Source: Salinibacter sp. 10B (GTDB lineage Bacteria; Bacteroidota; Rhodothermia; Rhodothermales; Salinibacteraceae). Taken from it: 64,000 bases of DNA. A program made the translations under genes and the position numbers. Every line of letters starts with the position of its first letter. The stretch's first letter is position 1. The DNA lies in the NCBI RefSeq assembly GCF_002954405.1, contig NZ_MQWC01000004.1, forward strand, positions 3,762,613 through 3,826,612, read 5' to 3'. The notes under the pieces were generated by a model. That model did no database searches and had not been told where the DNA came from. It worked only from the letters and a program-made list of their open reading frames with translations. Shown one piece after another: positions 10,401-18,700 of the stretch.

Positions 10401-10452
10401 GGGGAATTACAGGCGATGTGCTCGTTGCAGTTGAGGAGCTGGAAGAGGCCAT
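7420..10452 (-). CDS. ftsK: DNA translocase FtsK/SpoIIIE
   Basis: A septal DNA pump that clears chromosome ends from the division site and activates dimer resolution. The 1010-residue protein has four membrane segments at about 24-45, 88-107, 115-138 and 165-186. A very long linker (about 215-535) consists almost only of Ser, Glu, Asp, Thr, Ala and Pro. The motor follows, with Walker A GATGSGKS at 670-677 and a Walker B VVVVDELADLMM. A C-terminal winged-helix gamma domain begins near 945 (LLQRKLAVGYTRAARIVDQLEE) and is the part that reads KOPS-type orienting sequences. The linker is more acidic and longer than in many relatives and is very Ser-rich, which fits a high-salt cytoplasm. Confidence 0.95.
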   Translation of the reverse strand: MASSSSSTATSTSPVIPPRRKWEVLGLVLMVLALLLSLAFLSYAPADDAVAKSAPLVEALLNPSEYPPVQNALGLLGAELARSLVPGFLGYSILIFSLALMVWGYAIFRHWTLQPLLYPTGLALLSAFVIAGFIGWFAHALQVNLVRWAGAVGMGMAGWMQGVFGPPGSFILLLLVVAIMLLLVVDHDIQRSIDRVIDTIRQIENKIQSWVAAWRERRARKKRARETDDRDDARSHDTESSSRSTQSEQASHSEEETEASEASPSAQTERTDTASSSAESSTSQQQSSASDAPADADTPHAEADTESDTTSPDEESPPNTSSPPRPITIQVPDSVGDGRPLRRNDLFRGRLRNRDASAEQDEQEPSDELDLEELEEEFGEALEEVSESEEFEESEESDPHANAEESSAFESSHSSGKEDTADASAQTQTAPSEASASASSEDETTTPESSSPTAEPTPSADASTDEPSDDTSQTDSDESTAAPSDADDVELTVKERVEEEKADEIERAAETPEQVEYESPALDLLEEPSDTDPTVNREELEKNKRILLDKLDTYNVEVDDISAVVGPTVTRYELTPAPGVKVSRIKSLEDDLAMALAAPSVRMMAPIPGKSAVGVEIPNSSRELVRLREVLGTAKFRDTDMTLPIAMGKTIEGEVFLADLTKMPHLLIAGATGSGKSVGLNSLITGLIYACHPMNLRFVIIDPKKIELQQYTALDTQFVAQPQDVDQTVITDIEEASGVLKSVEKEMEERYDLLSEASVRGIEGYNEKFKAGELSPEDGHRHMPYIVVVVDELADLMMAVGDDIEGPISRLAQMARAVGIHLILATQRPSVDVITGVIKANFPSRIAYEVASMADSRTILDQGGAEGLVGNGDMLFLSGSDMRRLQGPFVSVEEVEDVVDFVSQQPGVTPYELPSLLDAGHGPDETLGVEDTDEHFEEAARVTVRRQQGSVSLLQRKLAVGYTRAARIVDQLEEAGIVGPHNGTKARDVLVDSEEELDRLLQGEDVEADA

Positions 10453-10611
10453 ATGAGAATCCGGGCGGCACGAGAGCGGACCCGGTCGGGCCTCGCCGGA
10501 TCCAGGACGACGAATATGTGCACCCTATGTTACGGGTGCATCGGTGCAAAATGGTTCGTGTACAACAAAAGTGTAATGCAGGGGCGTCCGCTGTGCTCCG
10601 TCATTGAGGGC

Positions 10612-11349
10612 TCAAGACGCTGATGCTTGCTCGTAGCGAACGAGTCGATTTTCTGTATAGTAGGGGAGGATTGGCAGGGGATCAATCCGGAAGCAGTAGT
10701 CCAGGTCGTCCCCAAACCCCTTCTGTATGAGCCATTCCGCGTGATTGGCCCTTCGGAGGGCCGACGATAGGTGGTCGCGGTCGGTGTGGTAGAGCGTGTA
10801 GGCCGTGTGGGCTGAGTCCGTCACTACGTCTGGCTCGTCATCCTCCCAGAGGCGGTCGAGGAGCAAACCGGCACAAAGCGTATCTTCGAGCGCCAGCCGG
10901 TTCTGCTGACCCGCGCAGACGATGGTGACCTCGTCGTCGACGGCCCGAACGAAGTCCACCACGCGACCGGCATTCAAAAAGCAGGCTGCGACCAGATGTT
11001 TAGCTGATTTGGCTCGGGAAAGGGCTTGTGTGCCGTTCGTGGTGTTGAGGATGACGTCACGGTTCTCGACCTCGTTCTCCGTGTAGTCCGGGGGGGAGTT
11101 GCCCAAGTGATATCCGTCAATCTTTTCGCCGTCGCGCTCCCCTCCGAGGCGGTACACGTCGGGATCCAAATTGCTTGCAATCTTGCCGGCCTCGGCCATG
11201 TCCTGCACGGGCATCACTGCACGGGCGCCATTGTGGAGCGCTGTGGTAATCGTGGAGCAGGCCCGGAGGACATCGATGACCACAACCGTCCGGTTGCGGA
11301 CGTCGTCCTCGGAAACGCTGGAGTATGTGAGAAAGACTTCGGCGTCCAT
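10612..11349 (-). CDS. comB: 2-phosphosulfolactate phosphatase
   Basis: ComB removes phosphate from 2-phosphosulfolactate to give sulfolactate. It was first described in coenzyme M synthesis and is also found in many bacteria. The 245-residue protein shows the family hallmarks: VVVIDVLRACSTITTAL near residue 20, GGERDGEKIDGYHLGNSP near 64-81, and LNTTNGTQAL near 95. I start it at the ATG at 11349 because the longer frame adds a non-homologous 29-residue stretch. ComA is not in the window. In Salinibacter-type bacteria, sulfolactate could feed cysteate for capnine-like sulfonolipids, but that is inference. Confidence 0.9.
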   Translation of the reverse strand: MDAEVFLTYSSVSEDDVRNRTVVVIDVLRACSTITTALHNGARAVMPVQDMAEAGKIASNLDPDVYRLGGERDGEKIDGYHLGNSPPDYTENEVENRDVILNTTNGTQALSRAKSAKHLVAACFLNAGRVVDFVRAVDDEVTIVCAGQQNRLALEDTLCAGLLLDRLWEDDEPDVVTDSAHTAYTLYHTDRDHLSSALRRANHAEWLIQKGFGDDLDYCFRIDPLPILPYYTENRLVRYEQASAS

Positions 11350-11565
11350 TTCGGAAAGGCTCGTTCGTAGGGCAACCAAAAAGAGAAGGACAACGCGACA
11401 GGCTGAACGGACTGAGGGAAGGGGAAGGCCCTCCACGGTCCTGGAGAACAGTAGGCGGGAACAGCGGCGTCCCGAGGACGACCAAAGTCAGAGTCAAGGG
11501 ACGCGTCTTTCAGCCAAGTGTTCGTTGAAAGCCCTCACGACGGTCGAGGAACAGTCCTTCTGTTG

Positions 11566-12684
11566 CTAGTCGTCTTTGTGAAGCGGTGGTTCCTTGACCG
11601 TTGCCGTGAAGGTGCGTCGTCGACTGGCAATTTGGAGAGACTGCCCAGGCTCAGTATAGGCGGGCGTATTGGGCACGTAGCCCAGGCCGATCCCTGCCTC
11701 GAGTACGGGCGACTGTGTGCCGCTGGTTACAGCCCCAATAGTTTCCCCGTCGGCCGACTGAATCACATGGTCGTGGCGGGGAATCCCACGCTCGGTGGCC
11801 ACAAAGCCCACGAGCTGGCGGGACGGGCCTTCGTCGTGGATGGATTGAAGAGCCTCCCGTCCGATAAAGTCGCCTTTCTCGAGCTTCACGAGCCAGCCCA
11901 ATCCCGCTTCGTAGGGATTGGTCTGCTCGGTGATGTCGTTACCGTGAAGGCAGAGCCCTGCTTCGAGGCGGAGCGTATCGCGTGCCCCAAGGCCTGCCGG
12001 TTTCAGGCCGGCGTCCTCTCCGGCGTCCAGGAGCGTATTCCAGACACGCGGCGCCTCGTCGGCCGGCACGTAAAGCTCTAGTCCCACTTCGCCTGTGTAG
12101 CCCGTACGAGAGATGATAATGTTGTCGCAGCCCAGTACGCCGCTCTCATCCCAAAAGTGGTAAAACTTCAGGTCGTCCAGGTCCCGGTCGAGAAACGGCT
12201 GGGCAATCTCCAGCGAGCGAGGGCCTTGGAGGGCCAGTAGGGCAGTCTCGTCGGAGATGTCATTGAGGGACGCCCCGTCCGTGTTGTGTTCGTGGATCCA
12301 CTCCAGGTCTCGCTCCACGTTGGCGGCGTTCAGAACGAGCATGTAGCGCTCTTCCGCTCGACGGTAGACGATAAGATCGTCGATGATGCCGCCTTCGGGC
12401 GTGCACATGACGGTATACATGGCCCGGCCGTCGTACAGGTTGCTCGCGTCGTTCGTCACGAGCCGCTGAATGAGGGGCAAGGCCTGGGGGCCTGAGACGA
12501 GCAACTCGCCCATGTGACTTACGTCGAAGAGCCCGGCCTTCTCCCGAACGGCCATGTGCTCTTCGATAATGCTACTGTACTGCACCGGCATATCGAAGCC
12601 CCCAAATCCCATCATGCGGGCGTCGAGGTCTTCGTGTACGGCGTGCAGAGGAGTGGTCTTGAGCGCGTCGGAAGCGTCGGCCAT
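11566..12684 (-). CDS. gcvT: Glycine cleavage system T protein (aminomethyltransferase)
   Basis: The T protein transfers the methylene group from the aminomethyl-lipoyl H protein to tetrahydrofolate and releases ammonia. With the ATG at 12684 the protein is 372 residues, a normal length. Recognisable segments are KTTPLHAVHEDLDARMMGFGGFDMP (quoted only as KTTPLHAVHEDLDARM), GLFDVSHMGE near residue 53, GYTGEVGLELYVP near 195, and ARDTLRLEAGLCLHGND near 235. The C-terminal barrel domain closes with a GLGYVP motif. The H and P proteins are not adjacent, so it is a stand-alone locus here. Confidence 0.95.
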   Translation of the reverse strand: MADASDALKTTPLHAVHEDLDARMMGFGGFDMPVQYSSIIEEHMAVREKAGLFDVSHMGELLVSGPQALPLIQRLVTNDASNLYDGRAMYTVMCTPEGGIIDDLIVYRRAEERYMLVLNAANVERDLEWIHEHNTDGASLNDISDETALLALQGPRSLEIAQPFLDRDLDDLKFYHFWDESGVLGCDNIIISRTGYTGEVGLELYVPADEAPRVWNTLLDAGEDAGLKPAGLGARDTLRLEAGLCLHGNDITEQTNPYEAGLGWLVKLEKGDFIGREALQSIHDEGPSRQLVGFVATERGIPRHDHVIQSADGETIGAVTSGTQSPVLEAGIGLGYVPNTPAYTEPGQSLQIASRRRTFTATVKEPPLHKDD

Positions 12685-12834
12685 GAGTACGCGTGGGGGA
12701 CGACGAAGAGAAGACAATGCTACGGATACAGACTCTCAGCATCCATCCCTCAATAATAGGCCACGACCGGGGTGCAAATCAACGAACACGCCGTGATTCT
12801 TGGGGCAATCACGATCAGGCCAGATTCCTCTGGG

Positions 12835-12861
12835 GCCGGCTCCCTCCTCGAAGGAGCCGGC
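12835..12861 (-). terminator. Hairpin downstream of clpP
   Basis: A perfect 9-base-pair stem, GCCGGCTCC with GGAGCCGGC and a 9-base loop, lies about 105 bases after the clpP stop and 150 bases upstream of the gcvT start. There is no T run on either side, so it may be a weak or factor-assisted terminator or an RNA-stabilising hairpin. Confidence 0.4.
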
Positions 12862-12965
12862 ACATGGTCCCACTGCGGCGGGGGCGGAGGAGAGCCTGCG
12901 GCGCGCTGCTTCCGAGGGTACTCGGTGGACTGAGGTGCCCCAATGACAATGAGTCCAACAGGGGA

Positions 12966-13715
12966 CTATTCGTCCTGGGAGTCTGAGGTGCCGTTCGAGG
13001 CAGCGTCACCGTCGCCCCGCAGGGCCTTGAGGTGGTCTAGGGTATCGGAGTTGAGAATGTTGTCCACAAGCCCGTAGTCCTGAGCTTCTTCGGCACTCAT
13101 CCAGTAGTTGCGGTCCGCATCGTCCTCGATCCGGTCGAAGCTCTGGTCGGTATGGTGGGCAAGAATCTGGTACAGGCGCTTCTTAAGCCACGCCACCTCC
13201 TGCGCCTGAATCTGAATGTCGGAGGCCTGTCCTTCGGCTCCTCCCATGGGCTGATGGATCATGATGCGCGAGTTGGGTAGACAGGCACGCTGGCCGTCTT
13301 CCCCTGCCGCCATAAGCACTGCCCCCATCGAAGCGGCCACTCCCACGCAGATGGTCGAAATCGGCGAGCCAACGTACTGCATCGTGTCGTAGACGCCGAG
13401 GCCGCTGTAGATGACCCCGCCCGGAGAGTTGATGTACATCTGAATGGGTTTCTCCGAGCTCTCGCTATCCAGATACAAGAGCTGCGCCACTGTCAGGTTG
13501 GCGATCTGGTCGTTGATCGGGGTTCCGACGAATATGATCCGTTCCTTCAACAGTCGGCTGAAGATGTCGTAGGCGCGCTCACCGCGCGTGGTCTGCTCCA
13601 CGACCTTGGGCACAAGGCCCGCCGTTGGCGAGCCATCCGCCCCGCCCCCGCCAATGCCTCCGGAAAGACCGGTGAGTCCGCTGCTGAACTGGAGAAAGTC
13701 CTCGACGCTGGCCAT
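12966..13715 (-). CDS. clpP: ATP-dependent Clp protease proteolytic subunit
   Basis: ClpP forms the two-ring serine protease chamber that degrades proteins unfolded by ClpX or ClpA/C. Using the ATG at 13715 the protein is 249 residues. Ser129 lies in GVAASMGAV and His154 in MIHQPMGG, the classic catalytic positions; an Asp in the [14 protein letters not shown] region completes the triad. The first 35 or so residues are a Gly-rich extension ([13 protein letters not shown]) not seen in E. coli ClpP, and the C-terminal tail is acidic. A clpX gene is not visible here. Confidence 0.95.
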   Translation of the reverse strand: MASVEDFLQFSSGLTGLSGGIGGGGADGSPTAGLVPKVVEQTTRGERAYDIFSRLLKERIIFVGTPINDQIANLTVAQLLYLDSESSEKPIQMYINSPGGVIYSGLGVYDTMQYVGSPISTICVGVAASMGAVLMAAGEDGQRACLPNSRIMIHQPMGGAEGQASDIQIQAQEVAWLKKRLYQILAHHTDQSFDRIEDDADRNYWMSAEEAQDYGLVDNILNSDTLDHLKALRGDGDAASNGTSDSQDE

Positions 13716-13843
13716 GTCAACGTATGCTTCCGATTTGATGATGAGCGACAATATCAATCCGTTTGGGCCGCGACAGTTTCTCAATCGACCGCTCGAATCG
13801 TGAGGTCGTTGGTACACCCCAGCTGGAGACGGAACGAATCAGC

Positions 13844-15754
13844 TCAGCGTGCGGCCGACGAGTCGGCATGTGCGTGTGCGGGAAGCCGCACGGTGACACA
13901 GGTTCCGGTGCCCTTCTCTGTTGTAACGTCGATCGTTCCGTTGAGCAGATCGACAAGTTGCTGTACAATCGCGAGTCCGAGTCCCAACCCGCCGTATTCC
14001 CGTGACAGGCCCTGCGACTCCTGGGTGAATGAATCGAAGAGAACGGGGAGAAATTCTTCATCGATTCCGATTCCAGTGTCTTCGATTTCAATAACCGCTT
14101 CCGAAGAGGCATTGCGGGACTGGTACACACGCAGTGCTACACGGCCGCCCTCCGGAGTAAACTTGACGGCGTTGTCGAGAAGGTTCGTCACGATGCGCGT
14201 GACGGCGCTCCGGGAGGCGTACGCCGTAATGGGCGTGGAGGGGCGATCGAAGGAGAAATCGATCGCTTCTTGTTCAAGTTTGGGATGAAGTCGGGTGTGC
14301 ACCGTCTGCACCACCGACCGCAGGTCCACAGACGTGCGGTCCAGAGAAACATCGGTGGTCTCCAGTCGAGAGAGGCGGAGCACCGAATCGATGGTTTCCT
14401 GAAGGCGCTTGCTGTCGTGCTGGATCCGATCGGCGATATGACGGTGGGACGGTGCAAGCTCCTCCTTTAAGATTTGAGAGAATCCATTGATCGACGTGAG
14501 GGGGGTTCGCATCTCATGGCTGAGGTTGTGAAGAACGGCCGTTTTGAGCGACGTTGTGCCCTCTGTCGTCATCTGTGTCTGCTCTTGGATGGATGAGGGA
14601 ATCCGCCCGTCGGAAGGGGCATGCTGTACCCCCAGCCAGTACTCGAGATCTCCCGTCTCATTCCGAAGGGGGGTGAAAAACCACGAAGCGGGAATGGGGG
14701 TGTCGTTGGGACGAACCGTGCGCAGTTGACCGGACCAGGGGCGCCCGTTGACCAGTGTCGAGAGAAGATCGGTCTGAGCGTCAGCGGGGGACGAAATCAC
14801 CCGGCGGAGCGGTTGTTCGTGAAGGGCCTCGGCGTCGCACCCGCACATGAGGGCCAAGGCCTCGTTCGCGTATGCGATCCGCGGGTCGGGGGCGCCCGGT
14901 TGGTCGAGAGACTGCGCGTCCAGAATCATCGCCGGAATATAGCTGTGGTCGAGCGCGTCTCTATACAGCTGAAGATGTTGGGTCCGGGGCGAGGGGGCAG
15001 GGGCCATCGTCACCACCCCGTCAAGATATTCCACAGCGCCCTCTTTTCCCTGAATATGAGTGCAGCTGACGAGGGTCCGAACGGGAGTCCCGTCGGCGCA
15101 CCGAAACGTAATCGACAATTCGCTTACCTCCCCCTGGTCGTGCACCGCTTGAAGCAACCGATCCCGTTCCTTCGGGTCTGCATAAAGGGCATCGGGGCGG
15201 GTACGAGAAAGCGCCTCTTCGGTCTCGTAGCCGAGCAGGTCGACGAAGGAGGGACTGGCGTAGACGATTTCTCCATCCGGCGTACTGCGAAAAAGGCCAT
15301 CCGATATCTGCTTCGTTACCGACCGAAGCCAGGCCTCCCGCTGGTGGAGGTGTTGTTGGGTGCGGGTGTGCTCTGTGGCCCACCGGAGCAGGTGCGCGAG
15401 CAGAGCGGGCGTAAGGCGGTCGTTCCGGAGCACTTCGGCGGCACCAGACTGTAGGGACGCCTCTGCGGCGTGCAGCGTGGTTGGACCCGCGAGAACGATG
15501 ATGGGCCCTTCGGCTCCTGCGTCGTCACACCGACGAACGATGCCGGTCGGGTCGTTCGAGAGGCGTTCCACATCGGTGAGGATGGCGTCCCAGTCTGCGG
15601 CCGACAGAGCCTCAAGTCCTGCCGGAAGACTTGCTTCGCCCCGGAGATCCACGTCCACATCGCTTTCCTTCAGGTGCTGCCGGACGGGATGATCGTCGTG
15701 GGGACCATCGTAGATGAGCAATACGGAGAGCGGTCTGGGCAACCTGCCGTGCAC
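13844..15754 (-). CDS. PAS-domain sensor histidine kinase with N-terminal receiver-like domain
   Basis: A 636-residue cytoplasmic signalling protein. Residues 1-125 look like a degenerate receiver domain with a possible phospho-accepting Asp61 (ILTDVERL). Two PAS domains follow at about 140-250 and 262-377. The kinase core has an H box with His413 (NLSHEMRTPLTS), an N box TNLLDNAVKFTPEGG, a G1 box EDTGIGI and a G2 box GGLGLGLAI. No membrane segment is seen. Such proteins sense redox, light or small molecules through the PAS domains and phosphorylate partner regulators. No response regulator is next to it, so its partner is unknown. The receiver-like domain may take phosphate from another kinase. 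Confidence 0.88.
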   Translation of the reverse strand: MHGRLPRPLSVLLIYDGPHDDHPVRQHLKESDVDVDLRGEASLPAGLEALSAADWDAILTDVERLSNDPTGIVRRCDDAGAEGPIIVLAGPTTLHAAEASLQSGAAEVLRNDRLTPALLAHLLRWATEHTRTQQHLHQREAWLRSVTKQISDGLFRSTPDGEIVYASPSFVDLLGYETEEALSRTRPDALYADPKERDRLLQAVHDQGEVSELSITFRCADGTPVRTLVSCTHIQGKEGAVEYLDGVVTMAPAPSPRTQHLQLYRDALDHSYIPAMILDAQSLDQPGAPDPRIAYANEALALMCGCDAEALHEQPLRRVISSPADAQTDLLSTLVNGRPWSGQLRTVRPNDTPIPASWFFTPLRNETGDLEYWLGVQHAPSDGRIPSSIQEQTQMTTEGTTSLKTAVLHNLSHEMRTPLTSINGFSQILKEELAPSHRHIADRIQHDSKRLQETIDSVLRLSRLETTDVSLDRTSVDLRSVVQTVHTRLHPKLEQEAIDFSFDRPSTPITAYASRSAVTRIVTNLLDNAVKFTPEGGRVALRVYQSRNASSEAVIEIEDTGIGIDEEFLPVLFDSFTQESQGLSREYGGLGLGLAIVQQLVDLLNGTIDVTTEKGTGTCVTVRLPAHAHADSSAAR

Positions 15755-15943
15755 AGTCCCTGACGATTTTTTCCAAGTAGAGATGGAATCTCTCCCACTT
15801 GGGCTTTCGTTTGGGAGTTCCTGTACGGCCAGCGTTGAGGCCGTCGCGTTGTGACTTTGTTACCCGAACCGTACACCTACACTACCGTCGAGAACGGAGG
15901 ACCGGCAGTCAGTGCCGCTAGCGACTCTCGTGCACGAACGGGG

Positions 15944-17059
15944 TTACGGACGCCACGCCTCGTAGGAGGCGGCTTCCAGGGCATCAACGGCCGCGTCCGC
16001 GTCGGCAGCACTCGCAAAGGCGAGGCGAAAGGTGCCTCCGGTGCCTTCCCGAATCTTTTGGAGCTCAATGTCTTTGATATTGAGGTTTGCCTCCACGAGG
16101 TGGCCCGTAAGCTCGTGGATGATGCCGGGTTCGTCCGGGGCACGGACATATACATCGGCCAACGGGTGCAAGAAGCCCTTGGAGTCGCCCGGCACAGCGT
16201 CGCGGGCGGTCTGGGCATCCGTGAAGGCATCTTCCAGCCCTTCGAGGTCGTCTTCGATCAGTCGGTTGCGGAGACGACGGAGGGTGCGCCGAAAGTCGCT
16301 GAGGGCGTCATGGATCGGGCCTTCGTTGCCTACGAGAATGTCGCGCCACATGTCGAACGGCGAGTCGGCGATGCGCGTCATGTCCCGGAATCCGCCACCG
16401 GCCAACTCGAGGGCCAGGTTGGTGGCTTCGTCTGGGTCGTCGGCCTCGGCGACCGTGTTGACGAGCGCTACGGCCAGAAGTTGGGGGAGGTGACTGACGG
16501 CGGCCACGAGGCGGTCGTGACGCTCGGGGGAGAGGAGGAGAGGCCGTGCCCCCGTGGCCTCCACCAAGTCGACCACCGGTGCGAGAGGGCCATCGAGGGC
16601 TGTTTCGTCCTGGTCGTCCGGGAGACACAGGAGGTACACAGCGTTTTCGAAGAGAAGAGGATCGGCGTGGTCAATGCCGGCGTGCTCTGCGCCCGCCATT
16701 GGGTGCCCGCCCAGGAACTGACGGTCGTCCGGAAGCACATCCGCGGCCTGGTCTAGCACCGGTGATTTGACCGACCCCACGTCCGTTATGATCGCATCGT
16801 CGGGCACGTGGGGTCCAATCGATTCGAGGAGCGTAAGCACCGTAGCGAGGGGCGTGGCCAATACCACGAGGTCGGCCGCCTCGACCGCCGTGACTGGGTC
16901 GGCCGCCTTTTCGTCGATTGCGCCTCGCGCCTCCGCCGTCTCCAGCACGTCGGGGCGGTCGTGGCCCACGATGGTGCAGTCGGGCCGCCGCTCTTTCCAG
17001 GCGAGCCCGAGGGAGCCGCCGATGAGGCCCGTTCCGAGAATCGCAATTCGGTCGATCAT
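15944..17059 (-). CDS. tyrA: Prephenate dehydrogenase with C-terminal ACT domain
   Basis: Oxidative decarboxylation of prephenate to 4-hydroxyphenylpyruvate in tyrosine synthesis. The 371-residue protein starts with a Rossmann motif ILGTGLIGGSLGLA. Conserved active-site segments include TDVGSVKSPV near residue 92, GGHPMAGAEHAG near 116 and SHLPQLLA near 189. Residues from about 300 to the end form an ACT-like regulatory domain (VYVRAPDEPGIIHELTGHL), which often gives feedback control by tyrosine. No other aromatic-pathway gene is adjacent. Confidence 0.92.
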   Translation of the reverse strand: MIDRIAILGTGLIGGSLGLAWKERRPDCTIVGHDRPDVLETAEARGAIDEKAADPVTAVEAADLVVLATPLATVLTLLESIGPHVPDDAIITDVGSVKSPVLDQAADVLPDDRQFLGGHPMAGAEHAGIDHADPLLFENAVYLLCLPDDQDETALDGPLAPVVDLVEATGARPLLLSPERHDRLVAAVSHLPQLLAVALVNTVAEADDPDEATNLALELAGGGFRDMTRIADSPFDMWRDILVGNEGPIHDALSDFRRTLRRLRNRLIEDDLEGLEDAFTDAQTARDAVPGDSKGFLHPLADVYVRAPDEPGIIHELTGHLVEANLNIKDIELQKIREGTGGTFRLAFASAADADAAVDALEAASYEAWRP

Positions 17060-17536
17060 AGGACGTAGATGGGTCGCAGGTCACGTTCAAGATGAGGGGC
17101 GCCCCGTGCTCAGCCGCAGCGGAAGCGTGCGCGTAGGCACGGATCAGGGATCCCGCGTGTTCTACGGAAATCACGACGGGCGGCGGGTTTCGAAAGAAAT
17201 CAGACGCCGGGCCACAGACCGCAAAAAGCGGAGGGACAGAAGAGTCTTTAGGATCTTCGTATGTCGTATCGCCCTTCTTCCTTGTACGAAAAGTGGTCGA
17301 AGGAAGCGGTTTTTTTGTAGATCGGATGCCACAAACAGTCCACTGTGGCATAGAGTAAAGCTAGTAACCACTCATGGTAGTCTGAGCGGAGCCGGTCTCA
17401 AACAAGATGCATTCATGTCGAGGCGTGGCTCGTTTTGATCACTGTGTTGCGGTACTGGATCGAGGGAGAGCGTATCCGATATAGCCTCGATCGCACTCGC
17501 ATCTCTCATGCATTACGATTAGATATACACACTGAT
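17060..17536. other. 477-base intergenic region, nothing recognised
   Basis: This lies between the divergent tyrA and CBM48 genes and must hold promoters for both, but no promoter or operator can be named with confidence. Short T-rich and A-rich tracts occur near 17300-17320 and 17515-17540. No RNA gene or reading frame with family resemblance was found. Confidence 0.4.
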
Positions 17537-17836
17537 ATGATTAAGAAGGTAAATAAGCGCGACTCCGATCAGGTGAAAGTGACGTTCGTTTTACCGGAGG
17601 ACCATCCGTACGGAGACGACGTCTCGGTTGTCGGCGACTTCAATGACTGGACGGCCGGCGAACACGAATTCGTCCGCCGGAGCAACCAGACCTACAGCAC
17701 GAACGTGATGCTGAAAGAGAATGAACGTTACGCTTTTCGCTATTACAGCGAGGAGCAGGGGTGGGTGAATGAGGAAGAGGCCGACGACTACGAGGGAAAC
17801 GACTTTGGCGAGACGAACTGCATCGTCGAGACGTAG
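17537..17836 (+). CDS. Stand-alone CBM48/AMPK-type glycogen-binding domain protein
   Basis: A 99-residue protein made almost entirely of one early-set beta-sandwich domain of the CBM48/isoamylase N-terminal type. The signature VSVVGDFNDWTAGEHEF lies at residues 29-45 and an aromatic-rich RYAFRYY segment near 63-70. In known proteins this domain binds glycogen or starch branches and is attached to a branching or debranching enzyme or to AMPK beta; here no catalytic domain follows. The ATG at 17537 is preferred over an upstream frame start because it places the domain normally. Neighbouring genes give no hint of glycogen metabolism. The protein is acidic and has no signal peptide. Confidence 0.75.
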   Translation: MIKKVNKRDSDQVKVTFVLPEDHPYGDDVSVVGDFNDWTAGEHEFVRRSNQTYSTNVMLKENERYAFRYYSEEQGWVNEEEADDYEGNDFGETNCIVET

Positions 17837-17906
17837 GACTTGTTGGGGGGGATTGCGTTTAGCGGTGGGGGCCGGGGGGCGGTCAGAAATCGCGAGGAGG
17901 CCCGGT

Positions 17907-18155
17907 TCATTCCCGCAGGGCAGCTGCGATGTCGGCGGCAGACTGGGAGCGATTGAAGGTGGCTTCGGACGTGTCGTTCAGGATCACGACTGTGCCCCGA
18001 GGGGAGACCACCATCCGTTTCTGTGAGCCGTCGGGAGACGGGTAGGCGGCCTCGATCGAAACGTCATCGTCGGCGGCGTCTTCGCGAAGTGAGGAAATGA
18101 TCGATTCGGTGGGCACCTGTTCGAGTGTGCGGCGATCCACGGTATCCGTCATCAC
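17907..18155 (-). CDS. Small hypothetical acidic protein
   Basis: An 82-residue acidic protein that I do not recognise. It contains AYPSPDGSQKRMVVSPRGTVVILND, quoted as QKRMVVSPRGTVVILND (about residues 46-62), which looks like a short beta-rich fold. There are two possible starts, the ATGs at 18155 and 18152. It is convergent with the CBM48 gene and divergent from the small gene at 18301. Codon usage looks like its neighbours, so it is probably real. Confidence 0.5.
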   Translation of the reverse strand: MMTDTVDRRTLEQVPTESIISSLREDAADDDVSIEAAYPSPDGSQKRMVVSPRGTVVILNDTSEATFNRSQSAADIAAALRE

Positions 18156-18300
18156 GGAAGAGAGATTGTTGGAGGGAGTGCAAATGAAGGGCGGCGATCA
18201 CATCGGCCAAGCCCGTAGAGCGAACGCGTAGAACTGTCGTGCGTTCACGTTCTCACTTTTCGATGCCCACCCTACCCGCTTCGTCAAGCCCGACGCTTCT

Positions 18301-18576
18301 ATGTCCAGTTCCCAAGAGCCGACGCGTGAGATGTTGGGGAGCATTGCCGCCCAGCTCATGATTCTCTACGACAATGCCATGGCCGACGGGCAGACGGAGG
18401 CCGCGGAGGCCTATGCGATGGCCCTGAACGTGGTGCGGAATGAGACGAACGGGGTGAAGATTTTCTTCGATGGTCCCCCGCCCACGCTCCGAACGGTGCC
18501 GCGCAAGTCGTTTCCGGAGGATCTGGAAGGCCGCCTTGCTCCGATGCACCGACCCAACCGAAATGGTACGGACTAA
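18301..18576 (+). CDS. Small hypothetical protein
   Basis: A 91-residue protein of unknown function. Residues 10-48 look helical and alanine-rich (LGSIAAQLMILYDNAMADG region) and the C-terminal half is proline-rich and basic. It is followed after 60 bases by a strong bidirectional terminator, which supports a real transcription unit. No signal peptide, membrane segment or known motif is visible. Confidence 0.55.
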   Translation: MSSSQEPTREMLGSIAAQLMILYDNAMADGQTEAAEAYAMALNVVRNETNGVKIFFDGPPPTLRTVPRKSFPEDLEGRLAPMHRPNRNGTD

Positions 18577-18639
18577 GCAGGAACCATAGGACGGGATCCA
18601 GTCCGGCCCACAACGAAAAGGCCCGTGCGGCTGAAATAA

Positions 18640-18676
18640 AAAAGCCCCATCCTCCAGGTCGGAGGACGGGGCTTTT
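18640..18676. terminator. Strong bidirectional intrinsic terminator
   Basis: AAAAGCCCC-A-TCCTCC pairs with GGAGGA-C-GGGGCTTTT across a 5-base loop, giving a 16-position stem with one mismatch and A/T tracts on both sides. It sits between the plus-strand gene ending at 18576 and the minus-strand htrA stop at 18701, so it can terminate both. Confidence 0.92.
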
Positions 18677-18700
18677 GTGTTGCAGATGATGGGGGCACCG

